The notes under the pieces: model-generated
Databases searched by the model: none
What the model saw: the letters and a program-made list of their open reading frames with translations, nothing else
What the model was told of the DNA's origin: nothing
Position numbers and translations under genes: made by a program
Part shown: in pieces, positions 39,721 to 48,249 of the stretch
How positions within the stretch are numbered: the first letter of the stretch is position 1
How the letters are laid out: every line of letters starts with the position of its first letter
NCBI GenBank assembly: GCA_964493205.1
Contig: CAZBMJ010000015.1
Span: 1 to 52,642 of the forward strand
DNA from: CAZBMJ01 sp964493205
GTDB lineage: Bacteria > Myxococcota > UBA727 > JABDBI01
DNA length: 52,642 nucleotides
Direction: 5' to 3'

Positions 39721-40911
39721 TTATTCAACGATTTGTGTAACAACACCAGAACCCACAGTTCTACCACCCTCACGAATAGCAAAACGAAGCTCTTTATCCA
39801 TTGCAACAGCTGTTAAAAGTTCTACATCCACAGAGACGTTATCTCCAGGCATAACCATTTCAACGCCAGCAGGAAGAGTTACAGTACCAGTAACGTCTGT
39901 TGTTCTAAAATAGAACTGAGGACGATAACTTGTAAAGAACGGAGTATGTCTACCACCCTCTTCTTTAGTTAAAACATATACTTCTGCTTTAAATTTTTTA
40001 TGAGGAGTAATGCTACCTGGCTTAGCTAAAACTTGACCGCGCTCAACATCTTCACGTTTAAGTCCACGAATCAAACAACCTACGTTATCCCCAGCTCTAC
40101 CTTCATCAAGTAACTTACGAAACATTTCAACGCCAGTCACGGTTGTTTTTTGGGTAGGTCTAAAACCAACAATTTCAACTTCTTCCCCAACCTTAATAAC
40201 ACCTCTTTCAATACGCCCGGTTACAACAGTACCACGACCACTGATTGAGAACACATCTTCAACAGGCATAAGAAACGGCTTATCAATAGCGCGTTCAGGA
40301 GTTGGAAAATATGAATCGATAGCAGCCATTAATCTATGAACTGACTCTTCGCCCATTTCGCTTGCTTCACCTTCTAGTGCCTTAAGAGCTGATCCTCTAA
40401 TGATTGGAATATCATCACCAGGAAATTTATAATAGGTTAACAATTCCCTAACTTCTAGCTCAACTAAATCAAGCAATTCTGGATCATCTACCATGTCTAC
40501 TTTATTCATGTAAACACAAATATAAGGAACACCTACCTGACGAGCAAGAAGAATATGCTCTCTTGTTTGAGGCATAGGACCATCAGTAGCTGACACTACC
40601 AATATCGCGCCGTCCATCTGAGCAGCACCGGTGATCATGTTTTTTACATAATCAGCATGTCCTGGGCAGTCTACGTGAGCATAGTGACGATTTTTGGTCT
40701 CATACTCTAAGTGAGCAGTAGAAATAGTGATACCACGCTCTTTTTCTTCTGGTGTCTTATCGATTTGATCATAAGACATTTCTTTTGCACCACCCGTTTT
40801 CGCTAAAACTTTAGTAATAGCAGCAGACAAAGTAGTTTTTCCATGATCAACGTGACCAATTGTACCAACGTTGATATGGGGCTTATCGCGAGAAAATTTC
40901 TCTTTTGACAT
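39721..40911 (-). CDS. tuf: Elongation factor Tu
   Basis: 396 aa from the ATG at 40911 (GGGAG 5 nt ahead). It delivers aminoacyl-tRNA to the ribosome. G1 GHVDHGKT (19-26), switch I with EKERGITI, G3 DCPGHADY, G4 NKVD; domain 2 has RGTVVTGRIERG and domain 3 ends FAIREGGRTVGSGVVTQI. It lies in the str cluster after fusA. A second tuf copy, common elsewhere, is not in the window. Confidence 0.98.
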   Translation of the reverse strand: MSKEKFSRDKPHINVGTIGHVDHGKTTLSAAITKVLAKTGGAKEMSYDQIDKTPEEKERGITISTAHLEYETKNRHYAHVDCPGHADYVKNMITGAAQMDGAILVVSATDGPMPQTREHILLARQVGVPYICVYMNKVDMVDDPELLDLVELEVRELLTYYKFPGDDIPIIRGSALKALEGEASEMGEESVHRLMAAIDSYFPTPERAIDKPFLMPVEDVFSISGRGTVVTGRIERGVIKVGEEVEIVGFRPTQKTTVTGVEMFRKLLDEGRAGDNVGCLIRGLKREDVERGQVLAKPGSITPHKKFKAEVYVLTKEEGGRHTPFFTSYRPQFYFRTTDVTGTVTLPAGVEMVMPGDNVSVDVELLTAVAMDKELRFAIREGGRTVGSGVVTQIVE

Positions 40912-40976
40912 AGTAACTCCCAATTTTTAAAGAACAAAATTGCTCTTTATTTATAAAAAAAACCAAACTAAAAAAC

Positions 40977-43076
40977 TTAAGCACCTGTTGCTTTAGAAAT
41001 AATTTCATCAGCTATCATATTTGGAACAGGCTCATAATGACTAAATTCCATTGTGAAGCTTGCGCGACCTTGGGTTCTTGACCTAAGATCATTAGCATAA
41101 CCAAACATTTGAGCTAGGGGCACATTGGCACATACCACTTTCATACCACTGCGCTCTTCCATGCCAGTTATTTTTCCACGACGACTATTAAGATCACCTA
41201 TTACGTCACCCATCCAATCTTCTGGGGTAATAACTTCGATTTTCATCAATGGTTCCAAGATTATTGGACCGGCTTTCTTGGTGCCCTCTTTAAAGGCCAT
41301 AGAACCAGCTATTTTAAATGCCATTTCGTTAGAGTCAACATCGTGATAACTACCATCAAATATGGTAACTTTGATATCAACAACAGGGAATCCTGCTCTA
41401 ATACCAGTATCAAGTGCTTCTTCAACACCTTTTTTAACAGCAGGTATATATTCTTTAGGTACACTTCCACCGACAATTTCACTAACAAACTCAAAACCAG
41501 TACCAGCCTCTTTAGGCTCTATTTTTAACCAAACATGACCATATTGTCCACGACCACCAGTTTGTTTAACATACTTGCCTTCATTTTCAATTTTCTTAGT
41601 AATTGTCTCGCGGTAGGCCACCTGAGGTTTACCCACGTTTGCCTCTACAAAAAATTCTCTTTTTAATCTATCTACAATAATTTCAAGATGCAACTCACCC
41701 ATACCAGCTATAGTAGTTTGAGCAGTTTCTTCGTCAACACTTAAGCGCAAAGAAGGATCTTCGCCACTAAGTTTGCTAAGAGCAATACCCATCTTTTCTT
41801 GATCTGCTTTAGTCTTAGGCTCAATTGCAAGCTTAACTACTGCAGGTGGAATTTCTAAAGATTCCAAAATAATTTGTTTATCAATATCACAAAGAGTGTC
41901 ACCAGTAGTTGCCTCTACACCGATTGCAGCACCAATACCACCAGCTTCAATTTCTTCAATATCTTCACGCTTATCGGCAAACATTCTAACCAAGCGTCCA
42001 ATACGTATTTTTTTACCACTACGCATATTAATAATACTGTCGCCTTTTTTGATTACACCAGAATAAACGCGCAAGAAAGTTAATTGGCCATATTTATCAT
42101 TAATAATTTTAAATGCTAAAGATGAAAACGGCTCGGTATTACTCGGCCCTCTTAAAGCATCTCCAGAACCATCAGGTAATTTACCAACAATAGGCGGAAT
42201 ATCACTTGGAGCAGGCAAAAAGTCTACAACTGAATCAAGTAAAAATTGCACACCTTTATTTTTAAAAGAAGAACCGCAAAAAGTTGGTATAACTATACCA
42301 GCGATACAGCCTTTACGAAGAGCAGCTATAATTTCTTCTTCAGTAAAAGAACTACCCTCTAAATATTTTTCAGCAAAATTATCATCACAATCAGCAGCGT
42401 CTTCAAGAAGTTTAGTTCTATATTCATCCGCTTGATCTTTTAATTCTGCAGGAATTTCAACAATATCGTATTTAGCACCTAAACTATCATCTTGCCAAAC
42501 AATAGCCTTCATTCTAACCAGATCAACAAGACCAACAAATGTTGCTTCAGCACCAATAGGCAAAGTTAAAACACAAGGTCTAGCCTTTAGCCTATCTTTG
42601 ATCATTTCTACGCAACGAAAAAAGTTTGCACCAGTACGATCTAGCTTATTAACAAAGCACATTCTTGGCACGCCATAACGATCAGCTTGACGCCAAACAG
42701 TTTCTGACTGAGGCTCTACACCTGCAACACCATCGAATACAGTAACAGCACCATCAAGAACACGCATAGATCGTTCTACTTCAATAGTAAAATCTACGTG
42801 ACCTGGTGTATCTATAATATTAATTCTATAGGGTTCTGATTTAGCATCTTCACGCCTTTTCCATTCACAAGTAACAGCAGCAGAGGTAATAGTAATACCA
42901 CGTTCACGCTCTTGGGCCATATAGTCAGTAACGGCAGCACCGTCATGAACCTCACCAATACGATGAGACATACCTGTATAAAACAAAATACGCTCTGTTG
43001 TGGTTGTTTTACCAGCATCAATGTGAGCTACAATACCAATATTTCTGATTCTATTTAATGGAAATCGACTTGACAT
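40977..43076 (-). CDS. fusA: Elongation factor G
   Basis: 699 aa, full length. It drives translocation and, with RRF, ribosome recycling. G1 AHIDAGKTT, switch I ERERGITITSAA, G3 DTPGHVDF, G4 NKLDRTGA; domain IV has GGRGQYGHVWL and its C-terminus ends FSHYEPVP. It lies between rpsG and tuf with short spacers (24 and 65 nt). Confidence 0.98.
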   Translation of the reverse strand: MSSRFPLNRIRNIGIVAHIDAGKTTTTERILFYTGMSHRIGEVHDGAAVTDYMAQERERGITITSAAVTCEWKRREDAKSEPYRINIIDTPGHVDFTIEVERSMRVLDGAVTVFDGVAGVEPQSETVWRQADRYGVPRMCFVNKLDRTGANFFRCVEMIKDRLKARPCVLTLPIGAEATFVGLVDLVRMKAIVWQDDSLGAKYDIVEIPAELKDQADEYRTKLLEDAADCDDNFAEKYLEGSSFTEEEIIAALRKGCIAGIVIPTFCGSSFKNKGVQFLLDSVVDFLPAPSDIPPIVGKLPDGSGDALRGPSNTEPFSSLAFKIINDKYGQLTFLRVYSGVIKKGDSIINMRSGKKIRIGRLVRMFADKREDIEEIEAGGIGAAIGVEATTGDTLCDIDKQIILESLEIPPAVVKLAIEPKTKADQEKMGIALSKLSGEDPSLRLSVDEETAQTTIAGMGELHLEIIVDRLKREFFVEANVGKPQVAYRETITKKIENEGKYVKQTGGRGQYGHVWLKIEPKEAGTGFEFVSEIVGGSVPKEYIPAVKKGVEEALDTGIRAGFPVVDIKVTIFDGSYHDVDSNEMAFKIAGSMAFKEGTKKAGPIILEPLMKIEVITPEDWMGDVIGDLNSRRGKITGMEERSGMKVVCANVPLAQMFGYANDLRSRTQGRASFTMEFSHYEPVPNMIADEIISKATGA

Positions 43077-43100
43077 TTTTATATCCTTTAACCCTAAATC

Positions 43101-43571
43101 TTACCAACGATAATGCGCAAAAGCCTTGTTAGCTTCAGCCATGCGGTGAGTATCTTCACGTTTTTTACAAGCTGCACCACGATTATTAAAAGCTTCAAAC
43201 ATTTCTGCAGCTAATTTCTCTTCCATAGTACGCTCACTACGAGAACGAGCAGAATCACGCAACCAACGCAAACCAAGAGCAACTCTTCTGTTTGGAGAAA
43301 CTTCTATTGGAACCTGATAGTTAGCGCCACCTACTCTGCGAGATTTAACTTCTAGAGCAGGCTTAACATTTTCCATGGCTTTTTTGAAAACTTTAACGGG
43401 CTCTTCTTTATTACGATTTTCTATCAAAGAAAAAGCACCATAAACTATTTGTTCAGCAACAGCCTTTTTACCATCTACCATAACAATGTTTATAAGCTTA
43501 GTAACTAAGCGATCATTGTATTTTGGATCTGGATCAATATTTCTTTTTTCGACTTCTCTTCTTCTAGGCAT
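43101..43571 (-). CDS. rpsG: Small ribosomal subunit protein uS7
   Basis: 156 aa, the usual length. S7 nucleates the 30S head. MPRRREVEKRNIDPDPKYND at the start, RRVGGANYQVPIEVSPNRR and the C-terminal MAEANKAFAHYRW are diagnostic. It follows rpsL by 20 nt. Confidence 0.98.
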   Translation of the reverse strand: MPRRREVEKRNIDPDPKYNDRLVTKLINIVMVDGKKAVAEQIVYGAFSLIENRNKEEPVKVFKKAMENVKPALEVKSRRVGGANYQVPIEVSPNRRVALGLRWLRDSARSRSERTMEEKLAAEMFEAFNNRGAACKKREDTHRMAEANKAFAHYRW

Positions 43572-43591
43572 TTTTTATTCCAACTTTTAAA

Positions 43592-43963
43592 TTATTTACC
43601 TTTCTTGGCACCATATTTAGAACGACCATTTTTTCTAGCACTTACGCTGCCGGAATCCAATGCACCACGAACAACGTGATAACGAACTCCCGGCAAATCC
43701 TTTACTCTTCCGCCACGAATTAATACCACAGAGTGTTCCTGCAAATTATGACCTTCACCAGGAATATAAGTAGTAACTTCCATGCCATTAGTTAAACGCA
43801 CACGAGCAACTTTTCTTAAAGCAGAGTTTGGTTTTTTAGGAGTGGTTGTATAAACACGCGTACAAACACCTCTTTTTTGAGGGCAATTTTCTAAGTGAGG
43901 GGAATCGCTTTTTTCTACAAGCTTTTTCCTTCCTTTTCTAACTAACTGACTAATCGTTGGCAT
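43592..43963 (-). CDS. rpsL: Small ribosomal subunit protein uS12
   Basis: 123 aa. S12 controls decoding accuracy. PTISQLVRKGRKK, TTPKKPNSALRKVARVRL (with the Lys that is Lys in streptomycin-sensitive strains) and GGRVKDLPGVRYHVVRG are diagnostic. It is the first gene of the superoperon. AAGGA lies about 10 nt before the ATG. The 172-nt gap upstream must hold the main promoter; TTTACA and TACAAA 16 nt apart near 44000-44028 are the best candidate, but weak. Confidence 0.98.
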   Translation of the reverse strand: MPTISQLVRKGRKKLVEKSDSPHLENCPQKRGVCTRVYTTTPKKPNSALRKVARVRLTNGMEVTTYIPGEGHNLQEHSVVLIRGGRVKDLPGVRYHVVRGALDSGSVSARKNGRSKYGAKKGK

Positions 43964-44135
43964 ACTAATCTTATCCTTAAAAATAATATTTATTTTTTTT
44001 CGTTATCTTTGTATCGAATCCTATGCATTTGTAAAGATGCGTAAATCAATTTAAGTTGCCTAAAATCATTAACTTTTTAAATAATTTAAAAAAAACAATA
44101 TTTTTAAATACTTATAAGCAAGCCGCAGATGGCTT

Positions 44136-45080
44136 TTAATCAGGTAAAATAGCTTTTATATTTTTTTGATTTAAAGAATTTTTTATTCTCAAATAATTAG
44201 TTATCAAACCAACTTTTCTAGTTCTATTTAACGAACTACCCCTAAGATCTGATAATAATGTGTCTTTTGTTAAAAAAATTCTTTCTTTAATGGGCGAAAA
44301 ATGTTCTGTTGCAGTAACTTGTTCAAATTTGTTCCAAGGACAAACTTCCTGACAAATATCGCACCCAAAAGCCCATTCATTAGCCCTATCCGCCTTAATT
44401 ATCGAATCTTTATGCAGTGTTCTTTCAATAGTCCAAGTACTAATACACTTATTGGCATCAACTTTCCTAGGGGCTATAATAGCATTTGTTGGGCAAGCTT
44501 TCATACACCTATCACAGCTTCCACAATCTGGCCCATTATAAGCTTCGTCTGGCGGTATAGCAATATCTGTAGCAATCCCCCCAAGCAGAGTCCAAGTGCC
44601 AAATTTGCGATTAATAAGCAGCGAACTTTTACCAATAAAGCCCAAACCAGCTTTTTGCGCCCAAGATTTTTCAAGTACAGGCGCAGTATCATTAAATATT
44701 CTACTATTTGATGTTACCTCAAAAATATCATCTAAACTTTTCATTAATAGCTTTAAGCGCTTTTTAAACCAGTTATGATAATCCTTTCCCCAGGCATAAC
44801 GGGCTATTTTCGCTTGCTTTTCGCTGTTTTTTGGGTGGTCTCCCGTATAATAATTTTTTTGAACGATTATAACGCTTTGACACTGAGGCAAAAAGTTAAA
44901 GATATTCATCCTAACTTCATGGGTATTCACCAAATAATCAAGCGGCCCATAACGACCTTCTTCTAGAGCTTTAGTGGCATCTTTTAAATATGGCAGCTCA
45001 CCTAGTGTACTGGCTATACCAATATCATCAAAGCCTAAACTTAAGGCTACTTCTTTAAACTGCTGTTTTTTTTGTTCCAT
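44136..45080 (-). CDS. queG: Epoxyqueuosine reductase
   Basis: 314 aa. It reduces epoxyqueuosine to queuosine in tRNA, with a cobalamin cofactor and two [4Fe-4S] clusters. Two ferredoxin-like Cys sets are present: CGSCDRCMKACPTNAI and CDICQEVCPWNKF. FGTWTLLGGI and TDIAIPPDEAYNGPDC lead up to them. It fits with the cobalamin adenosyltransferase at 11065 as a second B12-related gene in the window. A small AAGCC/GGCTT hairpin lies over its stop codon. Some family members are shorter, without the C-terminal HEAT region; this is such a form. Confidence 0.94.
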   Translation of the reverse strand: MEQKKQQFKEVALSLGFDDIGIASTLGELPYLKDATKALEEGRYGPLDYLVNTHEVRMNIFNFLPQCQSVIIVQKNYYTGDHPKNSEKQAKIARYAWGKDYHNWFKKRLKLLMKSLDDIFEVTSNSRIFNDTAPVLEKSWAQKAGLGFIGKSSLLINRKFGTWTLLGGIATDIAIPPDEAYNGPDCGSCDRCMKACPTNAIIAPRKVDANKCISTWTIERTLHKDSIIKADRANEWAFGCDICQEVCPWNKFEQVTATEHFSPIKERIFLTKDTLLSDLRGSSLNRTRKVGLITNYLRIKNSLNQKNIKAILPD

Positions 45081-45112
45081 AGTTGTCAGCTGATAAAAAA
45101 TATTTAATGCTT

Positions 45113-45141
45113 AGTCAAGCAAACAAGGAAATATCTTGAAT
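45113..45141 (+). repeat. 29-bp direct repeat, copy 1
   Basis: AGTCAAGCAAAC followed by AAGGAAATATCTTGAAT; it recurs at 46953-46981 with three mismatches. Its last six bases are the -35 box of the lipoprotein promoter. Confidence 0.7.
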
Positions 45142-45163
45142 TTAGAATAAAAATTCATATAAA
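45136..45163 (+). promoter_or_regulatory. Promoter of the repeat-bearing lipoprotein gene
   Basis: TTGAAT (45136-45141), 16-nt spacer, TATAAA (45158-45163). The ATG at 45184 follows after a short leader with AAAGGA. Confidence 0.55.
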
Positions 45164-45183
45164 CTATTTAGAAAGGAAAATTT

Positions 45184-45960
45184 ATGAAAAAACTTATTAA
45201 AATTTCACTATCAATACTATTAGCCTCTTCTTTTATTGCATGTGCTAAAAATAATAAAAACAATAATAATCAACCTGGGAATCAGCCTGATAATACCAAT
45301 AATCAACCTGGCAATACCAATAATCAACCCGGCAATACTAACAATCAACCTGGGAATCAGCCTGATAATACCAATAATCAACCTGATAATACCAATAATC
45401 AACCTGGCAATACCAATAATCAACCCGGCAATACTAACAATCAGCCTGATAACACTAATAAAGAATTTTCAACAGTGGATAGGACGTATACAATAAATTC
45501 ACAAGCTATATTGCATGGTGAAAATACAACACTTTTCGAAAAAATTTGTAATATTCAAAAGATGGGTTCAAATTTTACTGTAAATTTACAATTTTTAAAA
45601 AATACTACTTCTGGTAAATTTGTTTGCAATAATCAAGACATAGCTTTTGATTATGAGGCCCAGGATACTAGTAGTGGAACTGAACTTAAATTAAAGAATT
45701 TTAACTTTCCCACTGAAGCACAAAAGAAATTTTCGTGGGGCGGACTTGAATATTCTGCTGAAGCTGCCCTTACAGCACCTATTTGGTTTTATAATAAAGC
45801 AAAAAATACTATTGAAACGGTTATGTCCTTTGATCCAACTCAATTGCAAGATGTTCAAGTAGATTTTCTAAATAGTACCATTAAATGGCCCAACGAAACA
45901 AGACCAATTTCAGACGCTTTGTATTATAAACAACTTACTTATTTATTGTTTAATATTTAA
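45184..45960 (+). CDS. Lipoprotein with an Asn/Gln/Pro/Gly repeat spacer
   Basis: 258 aa. The signal peptide ends in the lipobox SFIAC, so Cys20 would be lipidated. Residues 28-91 are a low-complexity spacer built from NNQPGNT, NNQPDNT and NNQPGNQPDNT units. A globular part of about 165 residues follows, with two Cys (CNIQ, CNNQ) and beta-rich sequence. The spacer probably holds this domain away from the membrane, as in many surface lipoproteins. The globular part is not recognised. Own promoter; no terminator seen. AAAGGA lies 6-8 nt before the ATG. Confidence 0.82.
   Translation: MKKLIKISLSILLASSFIACAKNNKNNNNQPGNQPDNTNNQPGNTNNQPGNTNNQPGNQPDNTNNQPDNTNNQPGNTNNQPGNTNNQPDNTNKEFSTVDRTYTINSQAILHGENTTLFEKICNIQKMGSNFTVNLQFLKNTTSGKFVCNNQDIAFDYEAQDTSSGTELKLKNFNFPTEAQKKFSWGGLEYSAEAALTAPIWFYNKAKNTIETVMSFDPTQLQDVQVDFLNSTIKWPNETRPISDALYYKQLTYLLFNI
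45265..45456 (+). repeat. Coding tandem repeats, 21- and 33-nt units
   Basis: Eight units: two of NNQPGNQPDNT (33 nt) and six of NNQP(G/D)NT (21 nt). The run NNQPGNQPDNT-NNQP-NT occurs twice as a higher-order block. Near-identical DNA units (AATAATCAACCTGGCAATACC) allow slippage in whole codons. Confidence 0.9.
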
Positions 45961-46059
45961 TATTTTTATTTTATTTGCAACTCTGTTTACTTAGCCTAAA
46001 CTAATATAAACTCTTTATAGAATTTGCAATAACAGAAATAATATCATAGGTATAGTATT

Positions 46060-46902
46060 ATGAAATATTTAGACCCCAAATCAGACATAGTGTTTAAGAA
46101 AATCTTTGGTCAACATCCACATTTATTAAAAAGCTTTTTAAACGCTATTTTGCCACTGGAAGACGATAGACAAATTGTTGAGCTAGAATATTTATCTGCT
46201 GAACAAATACCGCAAATCCCTATTTTAAAAAGAACTATCGTAGATGTTAAGTGCAAAGATCAGCAAGGGCAAATATTTATTGTCGAAATGCAAGTAGAAT
46301 GGAGCGATGCTTTTATGCAAAGAATGCTCTTTGGTACAGCTCAAGCTTATGTTAAACAGCTAAAACCTGGGGATTCTTATCATTTGTTAAACCCTGTTTA
46401 TGGTCTGGGGCTTATAAATAGCACTTTTGATCATAAAACACCTGACTGGTACCATCATTATGGTTTAGTAAAAATAGATAACCCAAAAGAAGAAGTTATA
46501 AATGGCCTCACTCTGGTATTTGTTGAGTTGCCAAAATTTACTATTAATACTCGTGAAGATAAAAAGCTAAAAATACTTTGGTTGCGTTTTATGCGTGAAC
46601 TCAACGAGCAAACCAAAAGCATCCCCCCAGAACTACTAGAAGTACCTGAAATCCTAGAAGCTATCGAACTTGCACAAGAATCTTCTTACACTGCTGCAGA
46701 ACTTGAGTATTATGAAAGCTACTGGAAACAAGTAAGTTCTGAAAAAAGCCTAATAAATAGTGCTAAAATGGAAGGAGTGGCTGAGGGAATAATTAAGGGC
46801 CGTGAGGATAGCCTGCTAGAAATTGCTAAAAAAATGAAAAAAGAAGGCTTATCTAGCGAGTTAATATCAAAGCTCACAGGGCTACCAATTAATAAAGTAT
46901 AA
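46060..46902 (+). CDS. Rpn family recombination-promoting nuclease
   Basis: 280 aa. It belongs to the PD-(D/E)XK nuclease family once annotated as putative transposase (PDDEXK_2). MKYLDPKSDIVFKKIFGQHP is the usual start; the catalytic core is VDVKCKDQQGQIFIVEMQVEW with D, E and Q in the D-x...E-x-Q pattern. The C-terminus has the variable helical part ending EGLSSELISKLTGLPINKV. Escherichia coli Rpn proteins cut DNA and promote RecA-independent recombination; some are thought to act in defence. The last 22 codons are repeated as a remnant at 48136-48204. Confidence 0.9.
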   Translation: MKYLDPKSDIVFKKIFGQHPHLLKSFLNAILPLEDDRQIVELEYLSAEQIPQIPILKRTIVDVKCKDQQGQIFIVEMQVEWSDAFMQRMLFGTAQAYVKQLKPGDSYHLLNPVYGLGLINSTFDHKTPDWYHHYGLVKIDNPKEEVINGLTLVFVELPKFTINTREDKKLKILWLRFMRELNEQTKSIPPELLEVPEILEAIELAQESSYTAAELEYYESYWKQVSSEKSLINSAKMEGVAEGIIKGREDSLLEIAKKMKKEGLSSELISKLTGLPINKV

Positions 46903-46947
46903 AGAACCTAATTATGGTTTACTAAACAGATCTTTTAAGCCATTAGT
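46834..46947. repeat. 114-bp direct repeat, copy A
   Basis: It covers the 3' end of the Rpn gene and a 12-codon remnant of the esterase gene. It aligns without gaps to 48136-48249 (offset 1302), with about eight mismatches by eye. Confidence 0.9.
46912..46947 (-). pseudogene. 3' remnant of an esterase gene
   Basis: On the minus strand the last codons read TNGLKDLFSKP-stop, against TNGLRYLFSKP-stop in the intact esterase at 48214. The rest of the gene is gone; the break point is followed by the 29-bp repeat at 46953. Confidence 0.75.
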
Positions 46948-46952
46948 TGTCA

Positions 46953-46981
46953 AGTCAAGCAAACACAGAAATATTTTGAAT
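46953..46981 (+). repeat. 29-bp direct repeat, copy 2
   Basis: It matches 45113-45141 with three mismatches and keeps the TTGAAT end, but no -10 box lies at a suitable distance. The rest of the 221-nt gap to 47124 is AT-rich without visible structure. Confidence 0.65.
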
Positions 46982-47123
46982 ATATAGCTTTTTCTTATTT
47001 TTGTATATATTAATAAAGAACATACACTAAAAAATAAAAATAACAACAATAAACCTATAGACTATTTATACGTATGATATATATTAACTAATAATCTACA
47101 ATAACATTTAAATAGGTTTTAAA

Positions 47124-48131
47124 ATGATTAATAAATTTATATATGCCCTTGTTTTTATTGTGCAAATACTACCATCATCCACCTTTGCAACCTTTGGTAA
47201 AAAAGATGTTTCCATAAAACAATACATCGATATGGGCAAGGATGTTCAAGAGCTAGCCAAGCTTGTTATAAAAAAAGTTGATGAAAAGTCCTATGCTGGT
47301 ACTGCATGTTTAATAAAAATAGAAAATCTCAAATTAAAAGGTCGCGTGCTGATAACTGCGGCCCACGTAGTAAGAGACATGCTTGAAGGAAAGGCTTATT
47401 TTATTTCTTTTAAAAATTTAAATTTAGGTATTGAACAAACTAGAGTCGGTGAAAGAAAAATAATTGACCATTATTACCCTGCTTTAGACTATGATTTTGC
47501 TTCGATTTCTCGCGATGATGCAAACAGAGATATTGCCTTAGTTTTACTCGATAAACCAATCCCCCTAGAGGGATTCAGCTTAGATTTAGAGACACCTAAA
47601 GGAAGCTTTCTTAATAAAGAAGTAAAGGTTTTTGGTACTAATAATTTATTTGGCAATTCTGGCAGCAATATAATAATAGAAAATTCTTGCCCAATTCCAA
47701 AGTATTTTATTAAGCGAGGAATCGAACAAGTAATTCATTCAGATAGTCTTACTATTTCAACACTTTCATGCGTATTTTCAGATGACCAAAATCTTTTGTT
47801 AGGAGGCATGACATATTTTGGTGATAGCGGCGGACCAATGTTATATGAAAATAAGATCATCGCTGTTGTTGCAAATTTTGTTGGTTTAGCAACTAAGTTT
47901 AATGATTTTGAACTAAAAGAAATTAATTTGTTAAGTGATTGTGGTCCTTATAAGGGTCTTGTTGAAGCGGTAGAAATATTTGGTCAAAAGGTTGATGAAA
48001 TATTTAAACATTCTAGTGCTGAGAAAACCCTACTGGCTTCCAAAACAATGCGTATGCAATTCACTTCAGTAATATTTTTTAAGGAGTGGTTGGAAACTAT
48101 TATTAATAAATGGGATCTCGATTCTAATTAG
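47124..48131 (+). CDS. Exported trypsin-like serine protease
   Basis: 335 aa. The signal peptide is residues 1-22 (cleavage near STFA). The catalytic triad of the trypsin/S1 fold can be read: His81 in ITAAHVV, Asp136 in RDIALV and Ser235 in GDSGGP. A C-terminal tail of about 80 residues follows the core, without a PDZ domain, so it is not DegP-like. Several Cys residues may form disulfides. It is likely a periplasmic or secreted endopeptidase. The gene lies exactly between the two copies of the 114-bp repeat. Confidence 0.88.
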   Translation: MINKFIYALVFIVQILPSSTFATFGKKDVSIKQYIDMGKDVQELAKLVIKKVDEKSYAGTACLIKIENLKLKGRVLITAAHVVRDMLEGKAYFISFKNLNLGIEQTRVGERKIIDHYYPALDYDFASISRDDANRDIALVLLDKPIPLEGFSLDLETPKGSFLNKEVKVFGTNNLFGNSGSNIIIENSCPIPKYFIKRGIEQVIHSDSLTISTLSCVFSDDQNLLLGGMTYFGDSGGPMLYENKIIAVVANFVGLATKFNDFELKEINLLSDCGPYKGLVEAVEIFGQKVDEIFKHSSAEKTLLASKTMRMQFTSVIFFKEWLETIINKWDLDSN

Positions 48132-48135
48132 CAGA

Positions 48136-48204
48136 ATGAAAAAGGAAGGCTTATTTAGCGAGTTAATATCAAAGCTCACAGGGCTACCAATTAATAAAGT
48201 ATAA
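48136..48204 (+). pseudogene. 3' remnant of an Rpn nuclease gene
   Basis: 22 codons ending in TAA: MKKEGLFSELISKLTGLPIN-KV, the same C-terminus as in the Rpn gene at 46060. The stop is kept; everything upstream is missing, and the protease gene ends 4 nt before it. Confidence 0.8.
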
Positions 48205-48249
48205 AGAACCTAATTATGGCTTACTAAACAAATATCTTAACCCATTGGT
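48136..48249. repeat. 114-bp direct repeat, copy B
   Basis: Partner of 46834-46947. It joins the Rpn remnant to the 3' end of the intact esterase gene. Confidence 0.9.

Noticed and set aside
43964..44135. Replication origin or DnaA box cluster in the gap before rpsL
   Set aside because: The stretch is AT-rich, but I find no TTATCCACA-type box and no dnaA, gyrB or parAB neighbour.
45220..45496. Long hydrophobic Ile/Leu-rich repeat frames on both strands over the lipoprotein repeat region
   Set aside because: They are shadows of the NNQPGNT repeat: a tandem DNA repeat stays open in several frames, and there is no start site or promoter for them.
46060..46902. Calling the Rpn gene an insertion sequence transposase
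   Set aside because: No terminal inverted repeats or target duplication flank it, and the family is now known as a PD-(D/E)XK nuclease rather than a true transposase.
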